The notes: generated from the letters alone by a model not told the origin. DNA of 64,000 nt from JAMIFV01 sp035906055 (GCA_035906055.1 JAMIFV010000021.1:19263-83262), one strand, 5' to 3'; shown: positions 44,065 through 54,147, counted from the stretch's first letter. Numbers and translations: made by a program.

Positions 44065-46791
44065 ATGGGCCTTATATCCTCACTGAATAACGCGATCTCC
44101 GGTCTTAACGTCAATCAACAGAATCTTAATATTCTGTCGCAGAATATCGCCAATGCCAATACGCCCAACTATTCCACGCAGGTGGCGAACCAGCAGGCGG
44201 CTTACATCAACGGCAACCCGCAGGGCGTCAGTATTGCCAGCATCACCCGCAAGGTGAATGAATTCCTCGTCGCGCAGGTGCGCGTGCAGACCACCACCGC
44301 AAGCGCGGCGGATACCATACAGAATTATTACCAGCGGGTGATCAACCTGCTCGGCCAGCCCGGCGGCACCAACAGCGTGGACCAGAACGTGAACGCGCTC
44401 TTCACCGCGCTGCAGAACATGGCCAACGTGCCCAGCGCATCCGCGCAGACCACCGTGGTCAATGCCGCCACAACGCTCGCATCGCAAATTTCCGGCCTTG
44501 CCTCTTCCGTGCAGAACCTGCGCCTGCAGGCTGACACCGAGATCGGCAACGGCGTGAACACGGTAAACACGATCCTGAAGAAGCTGCATTCGCTCAACAC
44601 ATCGCTTGAGCGCGCGGCCGCCACCAACGAGAACCAGTCCGGCCTGCTTGACGAACGCGACGCCACATTGAAACAGCTGTCGCAGTACATGGACATCACC
44701 ACGCTTTTTAACACTGACGGCTCTGTCACCGTCAACACGGCGTCGGGCGCCACCCTTGTCGGCACCAACCTCACGCAGCTTACCTACCAGGCCGCGCCCT
44801 CCGTGCAGACCTTTCTCGACAACAGTTCAATGAGCGCGCTGCAACTGATCACCTACGGCCAGGACGGTCAGGCGATCGGCAAGCCGATAACGCTGGTCAC
44901 TTCCGGTGCAAGCGGCACGAACGGCACAGACAGCACCGTGAGCTCCAACATCGCTTCGGGCACGTTCGGCGCCCTGTTTGAAGTGCGCGACAAAGTGCTG
45001 CCCAACATTCTTGCCCAGCTTGACGAGCTCGCTTCCACCATGCGCGACGAAGTGAACAAACTGCAGAATTCCGGCACGAGCTACCCGATCCCCAACTCCT
45101 ACACGGGTGAACGCCTTGTCAGCGGCACCCAGCAGTCCGCGTATTCCGGCAGCATCCGTATCGCGCTGCTTAACAGCGACGGCTCAGCCATCGCATCACC
45201 CTACGCTGACGAACCTTACGGCCTGCAACCCTTCACGCTCGACCTTTCCACACTTGATACCGGCAGCGGCCCGGGCAACGTGTCCACCGACGGGCTCATC
45301 AACGCCATCAACCAGTATTTCGGCCAGCCGCAGCCCAAGCTGAAGCTGGGTGACCTTAACAATATACAGCTGGCGCTTTCCTCCGACAGCGTGCCCGCCG
45401 CAGGCAACCAGCTGGTGTTCGATTTCAGCCTGAACAACATCAGCAATAACAGCGCGCAGTTCTTCGTTACCAGCGCAACCGTGCTCGACAGCAACGGCGC
45501 AGTAGTGGATGCTAACCCTACGATGAACATGCCTGCCCTCGCGCTCAGCGATTATGCCACCACTTCCGGCAGCAACGAGGTGCAGATCACCACCACCGGC
45601 ACGAACACGCTTTCGGACGGCGACGTGATCTACCTGCCGCCTCCCGCCGCAGGTGTCGGCGGCCTTACTACCGGGCAACTCAGCGGTTATTTCACGGTCA
45701 GCAACGTATCGGGCAACAGCTTCACCATCACCACCACCGGCACACCCGCTGGCACCTCCGACAATGCCGCTCCCGGCGTTTCAGCGCTTACCACATACGC
45801 CACCGCCGACGCCGGAATGACGGTGCGCACGGGCAAGAACGGGCTTATCACCGCCGATCTTTCCTCCAACACCGCTTCGCCTTACTATACCGTGCAGGCC
45901 ACCGTGGCCACGGTGGACGCCAGCGGCAACGTGGTTACCTCCACGGTCACCTACCGCGTAGGCGCGCAGACGGCGGGCGCACGCAACGACCTGTTCGGCG
46001 CGCAGAGCCAGACCGGCCAGGGCACGATCGTGCAGCCTACTTCAGGCGGCACGCTGCTGACCGCGTCGCTGGTGGATGCAGACGGTAAATCCGTGCTTCA
46101 AACCAACGGCGTCTACGGCAGCCGTCAGGGCTACCTGAAGATCGCCGCAACCAGCAGCAGCACGTCCGTCGCCATCGACTCCCTCAACAGCACTCAGCTT
46201 GGCACCCCCGCTCCGACCGGCATCGTAGCGGGCACGAATCAGGGCTTCTCGCAGTATTTCGGCCTTAACAATTTCTTCACGACCAACAAGCTTACCTCCA
46301 CCGGTGACACGCTGGCAGGCAGCGCGATCAACCTGGCGCTGACCAAGACCATCGCCAACAACCCTACCTACATCAGCATCGGCAAGCTTGTGCAGAGCAA
46401 CCAGCCCGCCGACAGCGGCGCTGCCGCCAATTACACCTACCGCATGAATTCCGGTGACAACAGCATCTCACAGCTATTCGCCGGGCTGGCCACTCAGTCG
46501 CTGAGCTTTGATGCCGCAGGCGGCCTGTCGAACATCAGCACCACGCTGTCGCAGTATTCCGGCCTCATCATCGCGCAGACCTCCACCAACCTCACCAATG
46601 CCAACAACCTCAAGAGCGATGCGAACACGCTGCTGAACGGCTTCACTGAACAGGCGCAGAACATTTCCGGCGTGAACCTCGACCAGGAACTTGCAAATAC
46701 CATCATATTCCAGAACGCCTACTCAGCGTCCACCCGCGTTATCACGGTGGTCAGCACGCTGTTCCAGGATCTTCTGGGTGTGATCCGATAA
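44065..46791 (+). CDS. flgK: Hook-associated protein 1 (FlgK), enlarged
   Basis: Joins hook and filament. The 908 residues begin MGLISSLNNAISGLNVNQQN with LSQNIANANTPNYSTQ, the flagellar rod/hook/HAP N-terminal motif, and end with NTIIFQNAYSASTRVITVVS and LFQDLLGVIR. It is much longer than the ~550 residues of Salmonella; the extra material is a Thr/Gly/Ser-rich beta region at residues ~370-740, with a block SGYFTVSNVSGNSFTITTTG that resembles a beta-sandwich domain found in hook proteins. flgL follows after 18 bases. Confidence 0.95.
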   Translation: MGLISSLNNAISGLNVNQQNLNILSQNIANANTPNYSTQVANQQAAYINGNPQGVSIASITRKVNEFLVAQVRVQTTTASAADTIQNYYQRVINLLGQPGGTNSVDQNVNALFTALQNMANVPSASAQTTVVNAATTLASQISGLASSVQNLRLQADTEIGNGVNTVNTILKKLHSLNTSLERAAATNENQSGLLDERDATLKQLSQYMDITTLFNTDGSVTVNTASGATLVGTNLTQLTYQAAPSVQTFLDNSSMSALQLITYGQDGQAIGKPITLVTSGASGTNGTDSTVSSNIASGTFGALFEVRDKVLPNILAQLDELASTMRDEVNKLQNSGTSYPIPNSYTGERLVSGTQQSAYSGSIRIALLNSDGSAIASPYADEPYGLQPFTLDLSTLDTGSGPGNVSTDGLINAINQYFGQPQPKLKLGDLNNIQLALSSDSVPAAGNQLVFDFSLNNISNNSAQFFVTSATVLDSNGAVVDANPTMNMPALALSDYATTSGSNEVQITTTGTNTLSDGDVIYLPPPAAGVGGLTTGQLSGYFTVSNVSGNSFTITTTGTPAGTSDNAAPGVSALTTYATADAGMTVRTGKNGLITADLSSNTASPYYTVQATVATVDASGNVVTSTVTYRVGAQTAGARNDLFGAQSQTGQGTIVQPTSGGTLLTASLVDADGKSVLQTNGVYGSRQGYLKIAATSSSTSVAIDSLNSTQLGTPAPTGIVAGTNQGFSQYFGLNNFFTTNKLTSTGDTLAGSAINLALTKTIANNPTYISIGKLVQSNQPADSGAAANYTYRMNSGDNSISQLFAGLATQSLSFDAAGGLSNISTTLSQYSGLIIAQTSTNLTNANNLKSDANTLLNGFTEQAQNISGVNLDQELANTIIFQNAYSASTRVITVVSTLFQDLLGVIR

Positions 46792-46809
46792 GAGAATCAA
46801 GGAGACGTT

Positions 46810-47709
46810 ATGACAGTCAATAGCATCAGCACTTACGGTTCCCTGCAGAAATTCCTGCAAAACATCAATGTGACGCAGAACTCCCTGAATAACTCGCAGG
46901 TGCAGATATCCAGCGGCTATGTGAGCCAGACGTTTGAAGGGCTCGAAGGCAGCGTTGAACAATACACCTCGCTCAATGCGCAGGTAAGCCGCCTGCAGAA
47001 TTTCCAGCAGGGCAACAGCGTGCTCACCAGCCGCCTGCAGACCACGAGCACAGCCATTGATCAGTCTATCAGCATCACCAACAGCCTTAAATCGCTGCTG
47101 GTATCGCAGATGAGCGGCACGTCCAACAGTGCGGCGTTCGAGCAGCAGCTCAACGCCAACCGCGACGCACTGGTATCGCAGCTCAACACCACCTATCAGG
47201 GCAGTTACGTTTTCGGCGGCACCAACACCAATACGCAGCCGGTCAAAACACCCGTCCCCCCTTCCGTTGTGCCGGGCACGCCTGACGACGGCTACTATCA
47301 GGGCGCAAAGGAAAACATCTCTTTCCGTATTTCCGACGGGCAGATGGTCGAGAACACCATCCGCGCCGACAATCCCGCGTTCCAGAAAATCCTTGCCGCC
47401 ATAAACCTCGCGCTGCAGGATACCAGCGACAGCGAATCGCTGAAAAAAGCGCAGGACATGCTCGATAGCGGACTACAGGACCTTATCGGCCTTCAGGCGA
47501 CCGCCAACGCGCAGCGCGTGCGCGTAACGCAGGTTGATTCACAGAATGAAACCGTGCGCGTGTATTATCAGAGCCTTGCCGAGAGCATGGCGAAAACCGA
47601 TGTGGTAGCGCTTTCCACCAAGGTGGCGCAGGACCAGGTCACGCTGCAGGCCAGCTTCGCCGTGTTCTCGCGCATCAGTTCGCTCACGCTCTCCAATTAC
47701 CTGAAGTAA
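46810..47709 (+). CDS. flgL: Hook-associated protein 3 (FlgL)
   Basis: Junction protein between FlgK and the filament, flagellin-like. The 299 residues show NVTQNSLNNSQVQISSGYVS at the N-terminus, GSYVFGGTNTNTQPV in the middle (the family GxYlFgG segment), and a helical C-terminus ending SRISSLTLSNYLK. SD AAGGAGA precedes the ATG. It ends the flgI-J-N-K-L unit. Confidence 0.92.
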   Translation: MTVNSISTYGSLQKFLQNINVTQNSLNNSQVQISSGYVSQTFEGLEGSVEQYTSLNAQVSRLQNFQQGNSVLTSRLQTTSTAIDQSISITNSLKSLLVSQMSGTSNSAAFEQQLNANRDALVSQLNTTYQGSYVFGGTNTNTQPVKTPVPPSVVPGTPDDGYYQGAKENISFRISDGQMVENTIRADNPAFQKILAAINLALQDTSDSESLKKAQDMLDSGLQDLIGLQATANAQRVRVTQVDSQNETVRVYYQSLAESMAKTDVVALSTKVAQDQVTLQASFAVFSRISSLTLSNYLK

Positions 47710-47805
47710 TATTTTGTTAACCCGAACCTTTCTACGTTTATCTCCGGCAAGGGCCATGCGTATTACGGTTATACCCGTATCATTTGGCTACAATGCCGAA
47801 ACATC

Positions 47806-47824
47806 TTTGGCACGCCGCTTGCAT
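47806..47824 (+). promoter_or_regulatory. Sigma-54 promoter of fliW-fliB
   Basis: TTTGGCACGCCGCTTGCAT, a perfect match to TTGGCACG-N4-TTGCA with GG (47809-47810) and GC (47821-47822) ten bases apart, 80 bases before fliW. Confidence 0.92.
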
Positions 47825-47903
47825 TAATACGTATGAAGATACGGTTTCTGCTTTTTTCCCTTGCAGACTCGCGTATAATAACAGCTTATGAAGGAACAAT
47901 ACT

Positions 47904-48395
47904 ATGCTTATGGGAGCAGCCGTGAATAGGATGGAAAGCCGGGTTTTTCTCGGCACAGAGCAGCCAGAGGTCCTTGACACGCGGTTCGGCAAGATCGCGC
48001 TGCGCAAGGATGCTCCGATCATCTTTCCGCGCGGATTGCTTGGCATGCCGGATAAGTTCCACTTTTTCCTTACCGATTTTCCCAACGAAAAACTGAACCG
48101 TTTCAAGCTGCTGCAGAACCTTGACGACCACTCGCTTTCGTTCATAACCCTGCCGCTCGACATCCATAACGGCATCATGACGATCGAAGACATCGCGAGC
48201 GCCTGCCAGGACCTGGATATCAAACTTGAGAACCTTGCGCTGCTGCTGATCGTTTCAGTGCACCGCACGGCTTCGGGCGGATCACTCTCGGTCAATGCGC
48301 GCGCGCCCTTGTTCATCGACTCCGCCGCACGCCTTGCCGCGCAGTATGTGTTCCCTACCGACAAATACAAAGTGCAGCACATCATCAGCCTGTAA
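47904..48395 (+). CDS. fliW: Flagellar assembly factor FliW
   Basis: FliW binds flagellin and, in many bacteria, antagonises the RNA-binding regulator CsrA. The 163 residues show TRFGKIALRKDAPIIFPRGL LGM-type start of the family core, FHFFLTDFPNEKLNRFKLLQ, and ISVHRT-like VSVHRTASGGSLSVNARAPL with FIDSAARLAAQYV. SD GAAGGA lies eight bases before the ATG at 47904. No csrA gene is adjacent, which is unusual because the two are often neighbours. It precedes fliB and flagellin. Confidence 0.88.
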   Translation: MLMGAAVNRMESRVFLGTEQPEVLDTRFGKIALRKDAPIIFPRGLLGMPDKFHFFLTDFPNEKLNRFKLLQNLDDHSLSFITLPLDIHNGIMTIEDIASACQDLDIKLENLALLLIVSVHRTASGGSLSVNARAPLFIDSAARLAAQYVFPTDKYKVQHIISL

Positions 48396-48407
48396 AACAA
48401 GTACGTA

Positions 48408-49592
48408 ATGCCATACGCAATCAAGCAGCCCACATTCCTGAGCAAATTTTCCTGCCTCGGGGATGCCTGCGAGGATACGTGCTGCAAGGGCTGGGGCATG
48501 CAGGTGGACACAGCCACCGTGCAGCGTTACGAGAAAGAAGCGCCCCATCTGCTGGACGCCGTGACCGGCAGCGGCGATGAATGCCTGATGAAACGCGACG
48601 CGCTTAGCGATCACTGCGTGAAATACGAGAACGGACTCTGCGGCATCCATAAGCAATACGGAACGGATTTTCTCGGTGATGCCTGCCACTTCTATCCGCG
48701 CATGACACGCGGCCTTGGCAACACGCACATGATGACCGGCGCACTCTCCTGCCCGGAAGTGGTAAGGCTCTCACTGTTCGACGAACAGGCCTTCGTCTGG
48801 CAGGACGCCACCAGCGAGCGGCTGCCCTACTCCCTCATTGATTACCTGCCCGAAGGCCTCAGCGCCGATCAGGTGTTTGCCATACATGATGCATTCGTCT
48901 GCAAGGCGCTCAGCAAGGAACACAGCGCCGCGCGCAATCTCATGCATATCTTCTGCGTGGCGGAGTCGCTGCAGAACCTGCCCGTGCAGGCATGGCCTGA
49001 TGCGGTGCCATTCTACCTTGAACATGCCGGGAGCCGCCTGCCTGCTGCTGCACCCGCCGACTCCGATCCGTTCTTCCTGCTGCAGGCATTATGCGGCATC
49101 ATCGCCGCTGCGAAGAAAGGCCAGCAGGAACGGCTGATGCAGAATGTGCGCATGATGGAGTCTGCGCTGCATGTCACGATACAATGGGACAATCTCGCCA
49201 TCGCCCACCTGCCCGACAGCCTGCATATGGCAAAGAGCCTTGAAGAGGACTGGAACAATACGTGGAGCGCAAAACTTGACGGCGTGCTCAAACGCTACCT
49301 CGCATCGCAGATCGTGCTCGCCCTGTTTCCGTTCTCCGGCTTTGGCGACACGCTCGCAAACCGCGCCGCCATTATCGCGGTGCGCTTCGCCACGACAAAG
49401 CTTGCGCTGATGTCTGCATGCAGGACCACCGGCACGCTGCCGACAGAAGAGCATATCACGCGCATCGTGCAGCCGCTCTCGCGTTTGCTCGACCACCTCG
49501 CCGGAGCCGGTTTCTCACTCTCTATATATAAGGAGACAGGCTGGCTGAACGGCAACCGCCTGCGTGCATTAGTGGGTGATACAGCGATATAA
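48408..49592 (+). CDS. fliB: Flagellin lysine-N-methylase FliB
   Basis: Methylates surface lysines of flagellin. The 394 residues begin with the FliB pattern IKQPTFLSKFSCLGDACEDT CC-rich block (Cys at GDACEDTCCKGW), then HCVKYENGLCGIHKQYG and GDACHFYPRMTRGLG, a set of conserved cysteines likely binding a metal cluster. The helical C-terminal domain reaches SIYKETGWLNGNRL. The gene is 12 bases after fliW and upstream of flagellin, supporting the assignment. FliB is best known from enterobacteria. Confidence 0.85.
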   Translation: MPYAIKQPTFLSKFSCLGDACEDTCCKGWGMQVDTATVQRYEKEAPHLLDAVTGSGDECLMKRDALSDHCVKYENGLCGIHKQYGTDFLGDACHFYPRMTRGLGNTHMMTGALSCPEVVRLSLFDEQAFVWQDATSERLPYSLIDYLPEGLSADQVFAIHDAFVCKALSKEHSAARNLMHIFCVAESLQNLPVQAWPDAVPFYLEHAGSRLPAAAPADSDPFFLLQALCGIIAAAKKGQQERLMQNVRMMESALHVTIQWDNLAIAHLPDSLHMAKSLEEDWNNTWSAKLDGVLKRYLASQIVLALFPFSGFGDTLANRAAIIAVRFATTKLALMSACRTTGTLPTEEHITRIVQPLSRLLDHLAGAGFSLSIYKETGWLNGNRLRALVGDTAI

Positions 49593-49665
49593 TCGCCATT
49601 TACACTACATATAGTAAGCCGTGACATGCGTTATTCATATATTGACGCAATTATTACCGCCATTG

Positions 49666-49706
49666 TTAACCCTTCGTTAATGAAGTCGGCGTATAACATG
49701 TAGAAT
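49666..49706 (+). promoter_or_regulatory. CtrA box and -10 of the flagellin promoter
   Basis: TTAACCCTTCGTTAA (49666-49680) is a perfect TTAA-N7-TTAA CtrA box. A -10 TAGAAT follows at 49701-49706, 20 bases after the box, so the box occupies the -35 area. No sigma-54 site is seen before flagellin. Confidence 0.7.
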
Positions 49707-49797
49707 AGCTTCGGACTGTATGTAATGGTCTTTCGCTATGAATCATTTCGGGCATGTAGCCCATAACGCCTTTAACATCCAAGTAGGAGTCCAGATC

Positions 49798-51861
49798 ATG
49801 GCTATTAGTTCAATCAACACCAACCTCGCAGCACTGCTCGCACAGCAAAATATCGGCACCGCGACCACGTCAACCAGCAACGCTGTAGCTGCCCTCTCCA
49901 GCGGTAACCGCCTCGTGAGCGCGTCGACCGACGTATCCGCCCTCGCTACCGGTACTGCATTGCAGAGCCAGGTGAACATCCTCACCACCTCCCTTACCGT
50001 AGCGTCTCAGGGTCAGAGCCTTCTGAAGGTAGCTGACGGCGCTCTCGCTCAGATCCAGGCAATTCTCCAGCGCCAGCAGGCTATCGCCACGCAGGCACAG
50101 TCCGGTTCGCTCAGCTCCACGCAGCTCGGCTTCCTTGACCTTGAATTCCAGAACCTCACCTCGCAGATCGACCAGCTCGCCGACTCCACCAACTTCAACG
50201 GTGTAAAGCTGCTCAACGGTGCTCTTTCCGGTAAATCCGCTGTAACCACCAAAGTTACCGATGGCGCAACCACCGCTCTGGCTTCTGCAGCAGCCCTTGC
50301 CACCCTTGGTGACGTTCCCGTAGCCGGTGACACCATCACCATCAACGGCGTGGTTGTTACCTTTACCGATCAGGCTGTGGGCACTTCCGCTGCCGTAGGC
50401 AAAGTAACCATCGGCACGACCGCTGCCCTCACCGCATCCAACCTTGCCAACTACCTCAACCAGTCCGGCAACCCGGCATTCGCCAACCTGGCCTTCACCA
50501 GTACCGGCGCTGCGGTTTCTGCAGTATATACCGGTGGCGTACTGGCTGGCACCCTTGACATCACGGTTTCCGCCAACTGGGCAACCCCCGGCGACATCAC
50601 CGCAGCTGACACCACGATCGCAGCAGGCGGTACTGACGGCGCAGGCATCAACCGTTACTCCTACTCCGGCACCGTTACCGGCACCATCCTTTCAAACGCT
50701 GGCGATACCGCCGCGCTGGAAACCGGCCCGATCAACCTGACTGGTGTGCTCAACAACAAAGCCTTCATCGGCACACTGCCCACCATCACCGGTGCATTCA
50801 GCGCAACCGACACGGCTGTGTTCAGCGTTCAGGTGGGTGACATCACCTACTCTACCGTAGCCACCGACATTACCAACACTGCCGCAACGGCCATCACCTT
50901 CACCGGCAGGAATTCGCTGGGTGCAGCGGCGGGCGGTACGTTTACCATCAGCATCGCCGGTGGTTCCATCACTGCTTCCTCCGTCACCAGCCAGTCTTTG
51001 CTGGATCCGATCACGGCCCGCATCAATGACGCGCTTTCCGGTATCAGCGTATACCAGAACCGCGACATTTCCAGCGTGCAGAACGGTTCCACCGTGTCTC
51101 TGGGTGGCGTACAGGTGGCAAACCTCACCGGCCTGTCTGCTGACTTCCGTTCCAACAACTTCACCAACGTGAATATTTCGGACATTACCGTAACTGCTCC
51201 GACCGTTGGTTCCACCGACGCGAAGATCACTGCGGTTATCGACGGTCAGACCTATACCAGCCTCTCCGGTATCGGTAACCAGATCGGCACCAACACCATC
51301 ATCGCACTGCAGAACACCAGCGACCCGTCCAAACTCTTCACGATCGTCACCGGCGCAAGCGGTATCGCTTCTTCCTCCACCACCGCTCTGGACCTCAGCT
51401 CCCAGAGCAATGCGGACGCCGTTGAATCCGCACTGAAGAAAGCGTTTGGTTTCGACAGCGCAGGCGCGGCACTTACCTTCCAGGTAGGTTCCACCTCCAC
51501 CGACACCATCGGCGTATCCATCGGCAGCTCGACCACGAATAACCTGTTCGGTGGCCAGACGCTGAACGTGCTTACCCAGACTGACGCCGCAACCGCAGCT
51601 TCCGTACTCGAAAACGCGGTAAACACCATCACGGCCCTGCGTGCTTCGGTAGGTGCTCTTGAAAGCCGCTTCAACTTCTCCGCAAGCGCTATCCAGAACG
51701 CCGTGCAGAACCAGGGTGCGGCACGCAGCAACCTGCTTGATACTGACGTGGCAGCCACCTCGACGGCCTTCGCGACCGCCCAGGTTCAGCTCCAGGCTGG
51801 TATCGCCGTGTTGGCCCAGGCCAACCAGCTGCAGCAGAACTTGCTCAAGCTGATCGGCTAA
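49798..51861 (+). CDS. fliC: Flagellin
   Basis: Filament subunit of 687 residues from ATG 49798 (MAISSINTNLAALLAQQNIG), with SD TAGGAG; a frame 20 codons longer is untranslated leader. The N-terminal D0/D1 region includes SSGNRLVSASTDVSALATGT and LLKVADGALAQIQAILQRQQ; the C-terminal D1/D0 ends ESRFNFSASAIQNAVQNQGA, ATSTAFATAQVQLQAGIAVL and AQANQLQQNLLKLIG. Between them lies a large Thr/Gly/Ala-rich variable domain (residues ~155-580). Lysines are few. fliB just upstream suggests that some of these are methylated. Confidence 0.96.
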   Translation: MAISSINTNLAALLAQQNIGTATTSTSNAVAALSSGNRLVSASTDVSALATGTALQSQVNILTTSLTVASQGQSLLKVADGALAQIQAILQRQQAIATQAQSGSLSSTQLGFLDLEFQNLTSQIDQLADSTNFNGVKLLNGALSGKSAVTTKVTDGATTALASAAALATLGDVPVAGDTITINGVVVTFTDQAVGTSAAVGKVTIGTTAALTASNLANYLNQSGNPAFANLAFTSTGAAVSAVYTGGVLAGTLDITVSANWATPGDITAADTTIAAGGTDGAGINRYSYSGTVTGTILSNAGDTAALETGPINLTGVLNNKAFIGTLPTITGAFSATDTAVFSVQVGDITYSTVATDITNTAATAITFTGRNSLGAAAGGTFTISIAGGSITASSVTSQSLLDPITARINDALSGISVYQNRDISSVQNGSTVSLGGVQVANLTGLSADFRSNNFTNVNISDITVTAPTVGSTDAKITAVIDGQTYTSLSGIGNQIGTNTIIALQNTSDPSKLFTIVTGASGIASSSTTALDLSSQSNADAVESALKKAFGFDSAGAALTFQVGSTSTDTIGVSIGSSTTNNLFGGQTLNVLTQTDAATAASVLENAVNTITALRASVGALESRFNFSASAIQNAVQNQGAARSNLLDTDVAATSTAFATAQVQLQAGIAVLAQANQLQQNLLKLIG

Positions 51862-51870
51862 TCTACAGTC

Positions 51871-51899
51871 CTGTGGGGGCAGCAACCCTGCCCCCACAG
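51871..51899 (+). promoter_or_regulatory. Stable hairpin after flagellin
   Basis: A perfect 12-bp stem CTGTGGGGGCAG / CTGCCCCCACAG with loop CAACC, nine bases after the flagellin stop. No T-run follows, so it is more likely a 3'-end stabiliser or partial terminator between the abundant flagellin message and flaG. Confidence 0.7.
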
Positions 51900-51926
51900 A
51901 TTCTGTTTAGATAGGAAAGCACTGTT

Positions 51927-52250
51927 ATGGATATTATTTCAGCATCCGCAGGACTTGTCCGCCCCTCGCCAGCGCCAGCTCCTGCTCCTAAAGTACCCGC
52001 GGCTGAAGCAGCCCCCGCCCCGCAGCCCCAGCCGCATAATGACGTGGTGGCCATTGAAGCGACCGCCGTAAAAGAGCTGATCTCCTTCGCCCAGACCTAT
52101 GCGGTAAGCGACCAGAAATTCGCTCTTTACAAAGACGCATCGGGTCAGATGATCACCCGCTATGTCAGCCTTCGCGACGGCTCGGTTACCTACATGCCCG
52201 CCCCCTCCTACACCAGGCCGATAGCGCCGTCGCTGGCCATAAAGGTGTAA
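51927..52250 (+). CDS. flaG: FlaG-like flagellar protein
   Basis: A 107-residue protein between flagellin and fliD, the usual place of flaG. The N-terminal ~40 residues are Pro/Ala-rich. The C-terminal block VSDQKFALYKDASGQMITRY VSL-type sequence with a final short strand resembles the FlaG fold (beta strands with an I.QIP-like edge), but the typical Pro-rich end is replaced by SVTYMPAPSYTRP. Proposed to affect filament length in other species. Confidence 0.6.
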   Translation: MDIISASAGLVRPSPAPAPAPKVPAAEAAPAPQPQPHNDVVAIEATAVKELISFAQTYAVSDQKFALYKDASGQMITRYVSLRDGSVTYMPAPSYTRPIAPSLAIKV

Positions 52251-52273
52251 GGGACTGGTCTTAGACTACAAAA

Positions 52274-52291
52274 ATGGCACAATAGTTGCTA
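52274..52291 (+). promoter_or_regulatory. Sigma-54 promoter of fliD-fliS
   Basis: ATGGCACAATAGTTGCTA: GG (52276-52277) and GC (52288-52289) ten bases apart, matching TGGCAC-N5-TTGC. It lies 57 bases before the fliD ATG. Confidence 0.85.
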
Positions 52292-52348
52292 TACTAACGT
52301 GCGTGATACTAAAAGACTCGCTCGGAACGGAATCGAAGGAACAACGTT

Positions 52349-54145
52349 ATGGCTATATCACCTATCAACCTCGGCAGCTTCTTCACCAACAGCAGCGGCG
52401 CCACCGTTTCGAGCGGTATTTCTTCGGGCCTGAATACTGACAGCATTATCAAGGCGCTTACCTCGGCCACCGAGTCCGAGGTCACCAAAATGGAAGACCA
52501 GGTAAAGCTCAACGATTCAAAATCCTCCACCCTTACCTCGCTCAAACAGATACTCACCAAGCTTCAGAGCGCCATCACCCCGCTCAGCAATCCCAAGAAC
52601 GTGGACCCCACGAACAACCTGTTCGCCGTGCGCTCCACCGAAATCACCTCCAATACCACGCAGGCCGCCACCAATTACGTGGGCGCCACCATTTCGTCCG
52701 GCACGGCTTCGGGCACGTATACCATCTCCGATATTTCCCAGCTGGCTACCTATACATTGCAGGAATCCAACGAATTCACGCTGGCTTCAGCCACGGACTC
52801 GGTTGTGCCCGCCACACCTGCCGCAGGCTATTTTACCGCAGGCACGATCGTGGTGCGCGGCCAGAACATCACCATCAATGAAGGTGACAACCTCTCTGAA
52901 ATCGCGCAGGCCTTCAACAACGTATCCGATGACACCGGCATAAAAGCCTCCGTACTGCAGACCTCTCCCGGCAAATACAAGCTTGTCTTCACTTCCACCA
53001 ATACAGGTGTGGATGCGCGCTTTGACTTTGCTGATTCAGGCACGCTTGATTCCGATCCCTCCGGCGTGTTGAGCAACCTCACGCTCGCTTCGCCTACCAA
53101 CGGGCAGGATGCTACGTTTAAGTTCAACGGCGTGACCATTACACGCCCCAGCAACAATATCGACGACCTCGTCCCGGGCATCACCTTCAGCCTCAAGCAG
53201 AACACGGTGAGCCAGCCGGGCGCCAGCATCGTCATCCAGGTCGCCCCGGACATTGAAAGCATCACACAGGGCATCTCCAACTTTGCCTCTGCCTATAACA
53301 ATTTCCTCTATTTCTTCTCGCAGCAGACCGAGCGCAACGGCGACGGGTCCTTCAAGGATACCGCCCTGCTCAACAGCGACAGCACGCTGCGCACCATCTA
53401 CAACTCGCTGAGCGCGGTCGCCGCCTCCATCGTGAAAGGCCTGCCGAGCGGCGCACTGAACTCGTTCAGCGCTATCGGCATTTCCTTCACCGACTATGCA
53501 GGCGACAGCAGCGTGCCTGCCACGGGGAACATCCTCAATGTGGACACCAGCAAGCTCGCGTCATTGCTTGCCACCGATTTCGAAGGGGTGCAGAACGTAT
53601 TCGGCGACGGGTTCACTTCGTCCAGTTCCGACCTGCTGCTTTACAAGGCCGCCACCAACGCAGGCAACATCACCTCGTTCACGCTGGATATCACCCATAG
53701 CCCCTCCCCCGGCACGTATGTCGCCACCTACCTTGACGAAAACAATGTGCAGAAGACCGTCAATTTCACGGCCACGCCGCTTAACACCGGCGGCGTTTCG
53801 CTTAAGGCCGATGAAAACAGTGTGTTCAAAGGCATGACGCTTATCTGGGGCACGAACAATGACGCCACCGGCATCAACGTCACCGTAACGCAGGGCCTGC
53901 TCTCACGTTTCCAGAACATCGTGGATAACGCCGTGAAAGCGGCAAACGGCATGATCGTCAACGGCCAGAACGCCATCGCTGAAGAAAACAAGACCATTCA
54001 GACCCGGATAGATGCCGCAAACCAGCAACTGAGCACCACGCGCGACGCGCTGCTGCAAAAATATGCCCTGCTGGAAGCGGCTATCACTCAGGCCAATAGT
54101 GTGTTAAACCTGCTCAATGCACAGCAATTGGCAAGCCAGACCTGA
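52349..54145 (+). CDS. fliD: Flagellar filament cap protein FliD
   Basis: Caps the filament tip and guides flagellin folding. The 598 residues begin MAISPINLGSFFTNSSGATV, then SSGLNTDSIIKALTSATESE (the FliD N-terminal SGLDT..II..L pattern). GDNLSEIAQAFNNVSDDTGI and PGITFSLKQ, followed by FASAYNNFLYF, are typical of the D2/D3 and C-terminal parts. It ends with coiled-coil helices IQTRIDAANQQLSTTRDALL and an end QLASQT. Somewhat longer than the ~470 residues of Salmonella. fliS follows after two bases. Confidence 0.93.
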   Translation: MAISPINLGSFFTNSSGATVSSGISSGLNTDSIIKALTSATESEVTKMEDQVKLNDSKSSTLTSLKQILTKLQSAITPLSNPKNVDPTNNLFAVRSTEITSNTTQAATNYVGATISSGTASGTYTISDISQLATYTLQESNEFTLASATDSVVPATPAAGYFTAGTIVVRGQNITINEGDNLSEIAQAFNNVSDDTGIKASVLQTSPGKYKLVFTSTNTGVDARFDFADSGTLDSDPSGVLSNLTLASPTNGQDATFKFNGVTITRPSNNIDDLVPGITFSLKQNTVSQPGASIVIQVAPDIESITQGISNFASAYNNFLYFFSQQTERNGDGSFKDTALLNSDSTLRTIYNSLSAVAASIVKGLPSGALNSFSAIGISFTDYAGDSSVPATGNILNVDTSKLASLLATDFEGVQNVFGDGFTSSSSDLLLYKAATNAGNITSFTLDITHSPSPGTYVATYLDENNVQKTVNFTATPLNTGGVSLKADENSVFKGMTLIWGTNNDATGINVTVTQGLLSRFQNIVDNAVKAANGMIVNGQNAIAEENKTIQTRIDAANQQLSTTRDALLQKYALLEAAITQANSVLNLLNAQQLASQT

Positions 54146-54147
54146 AC

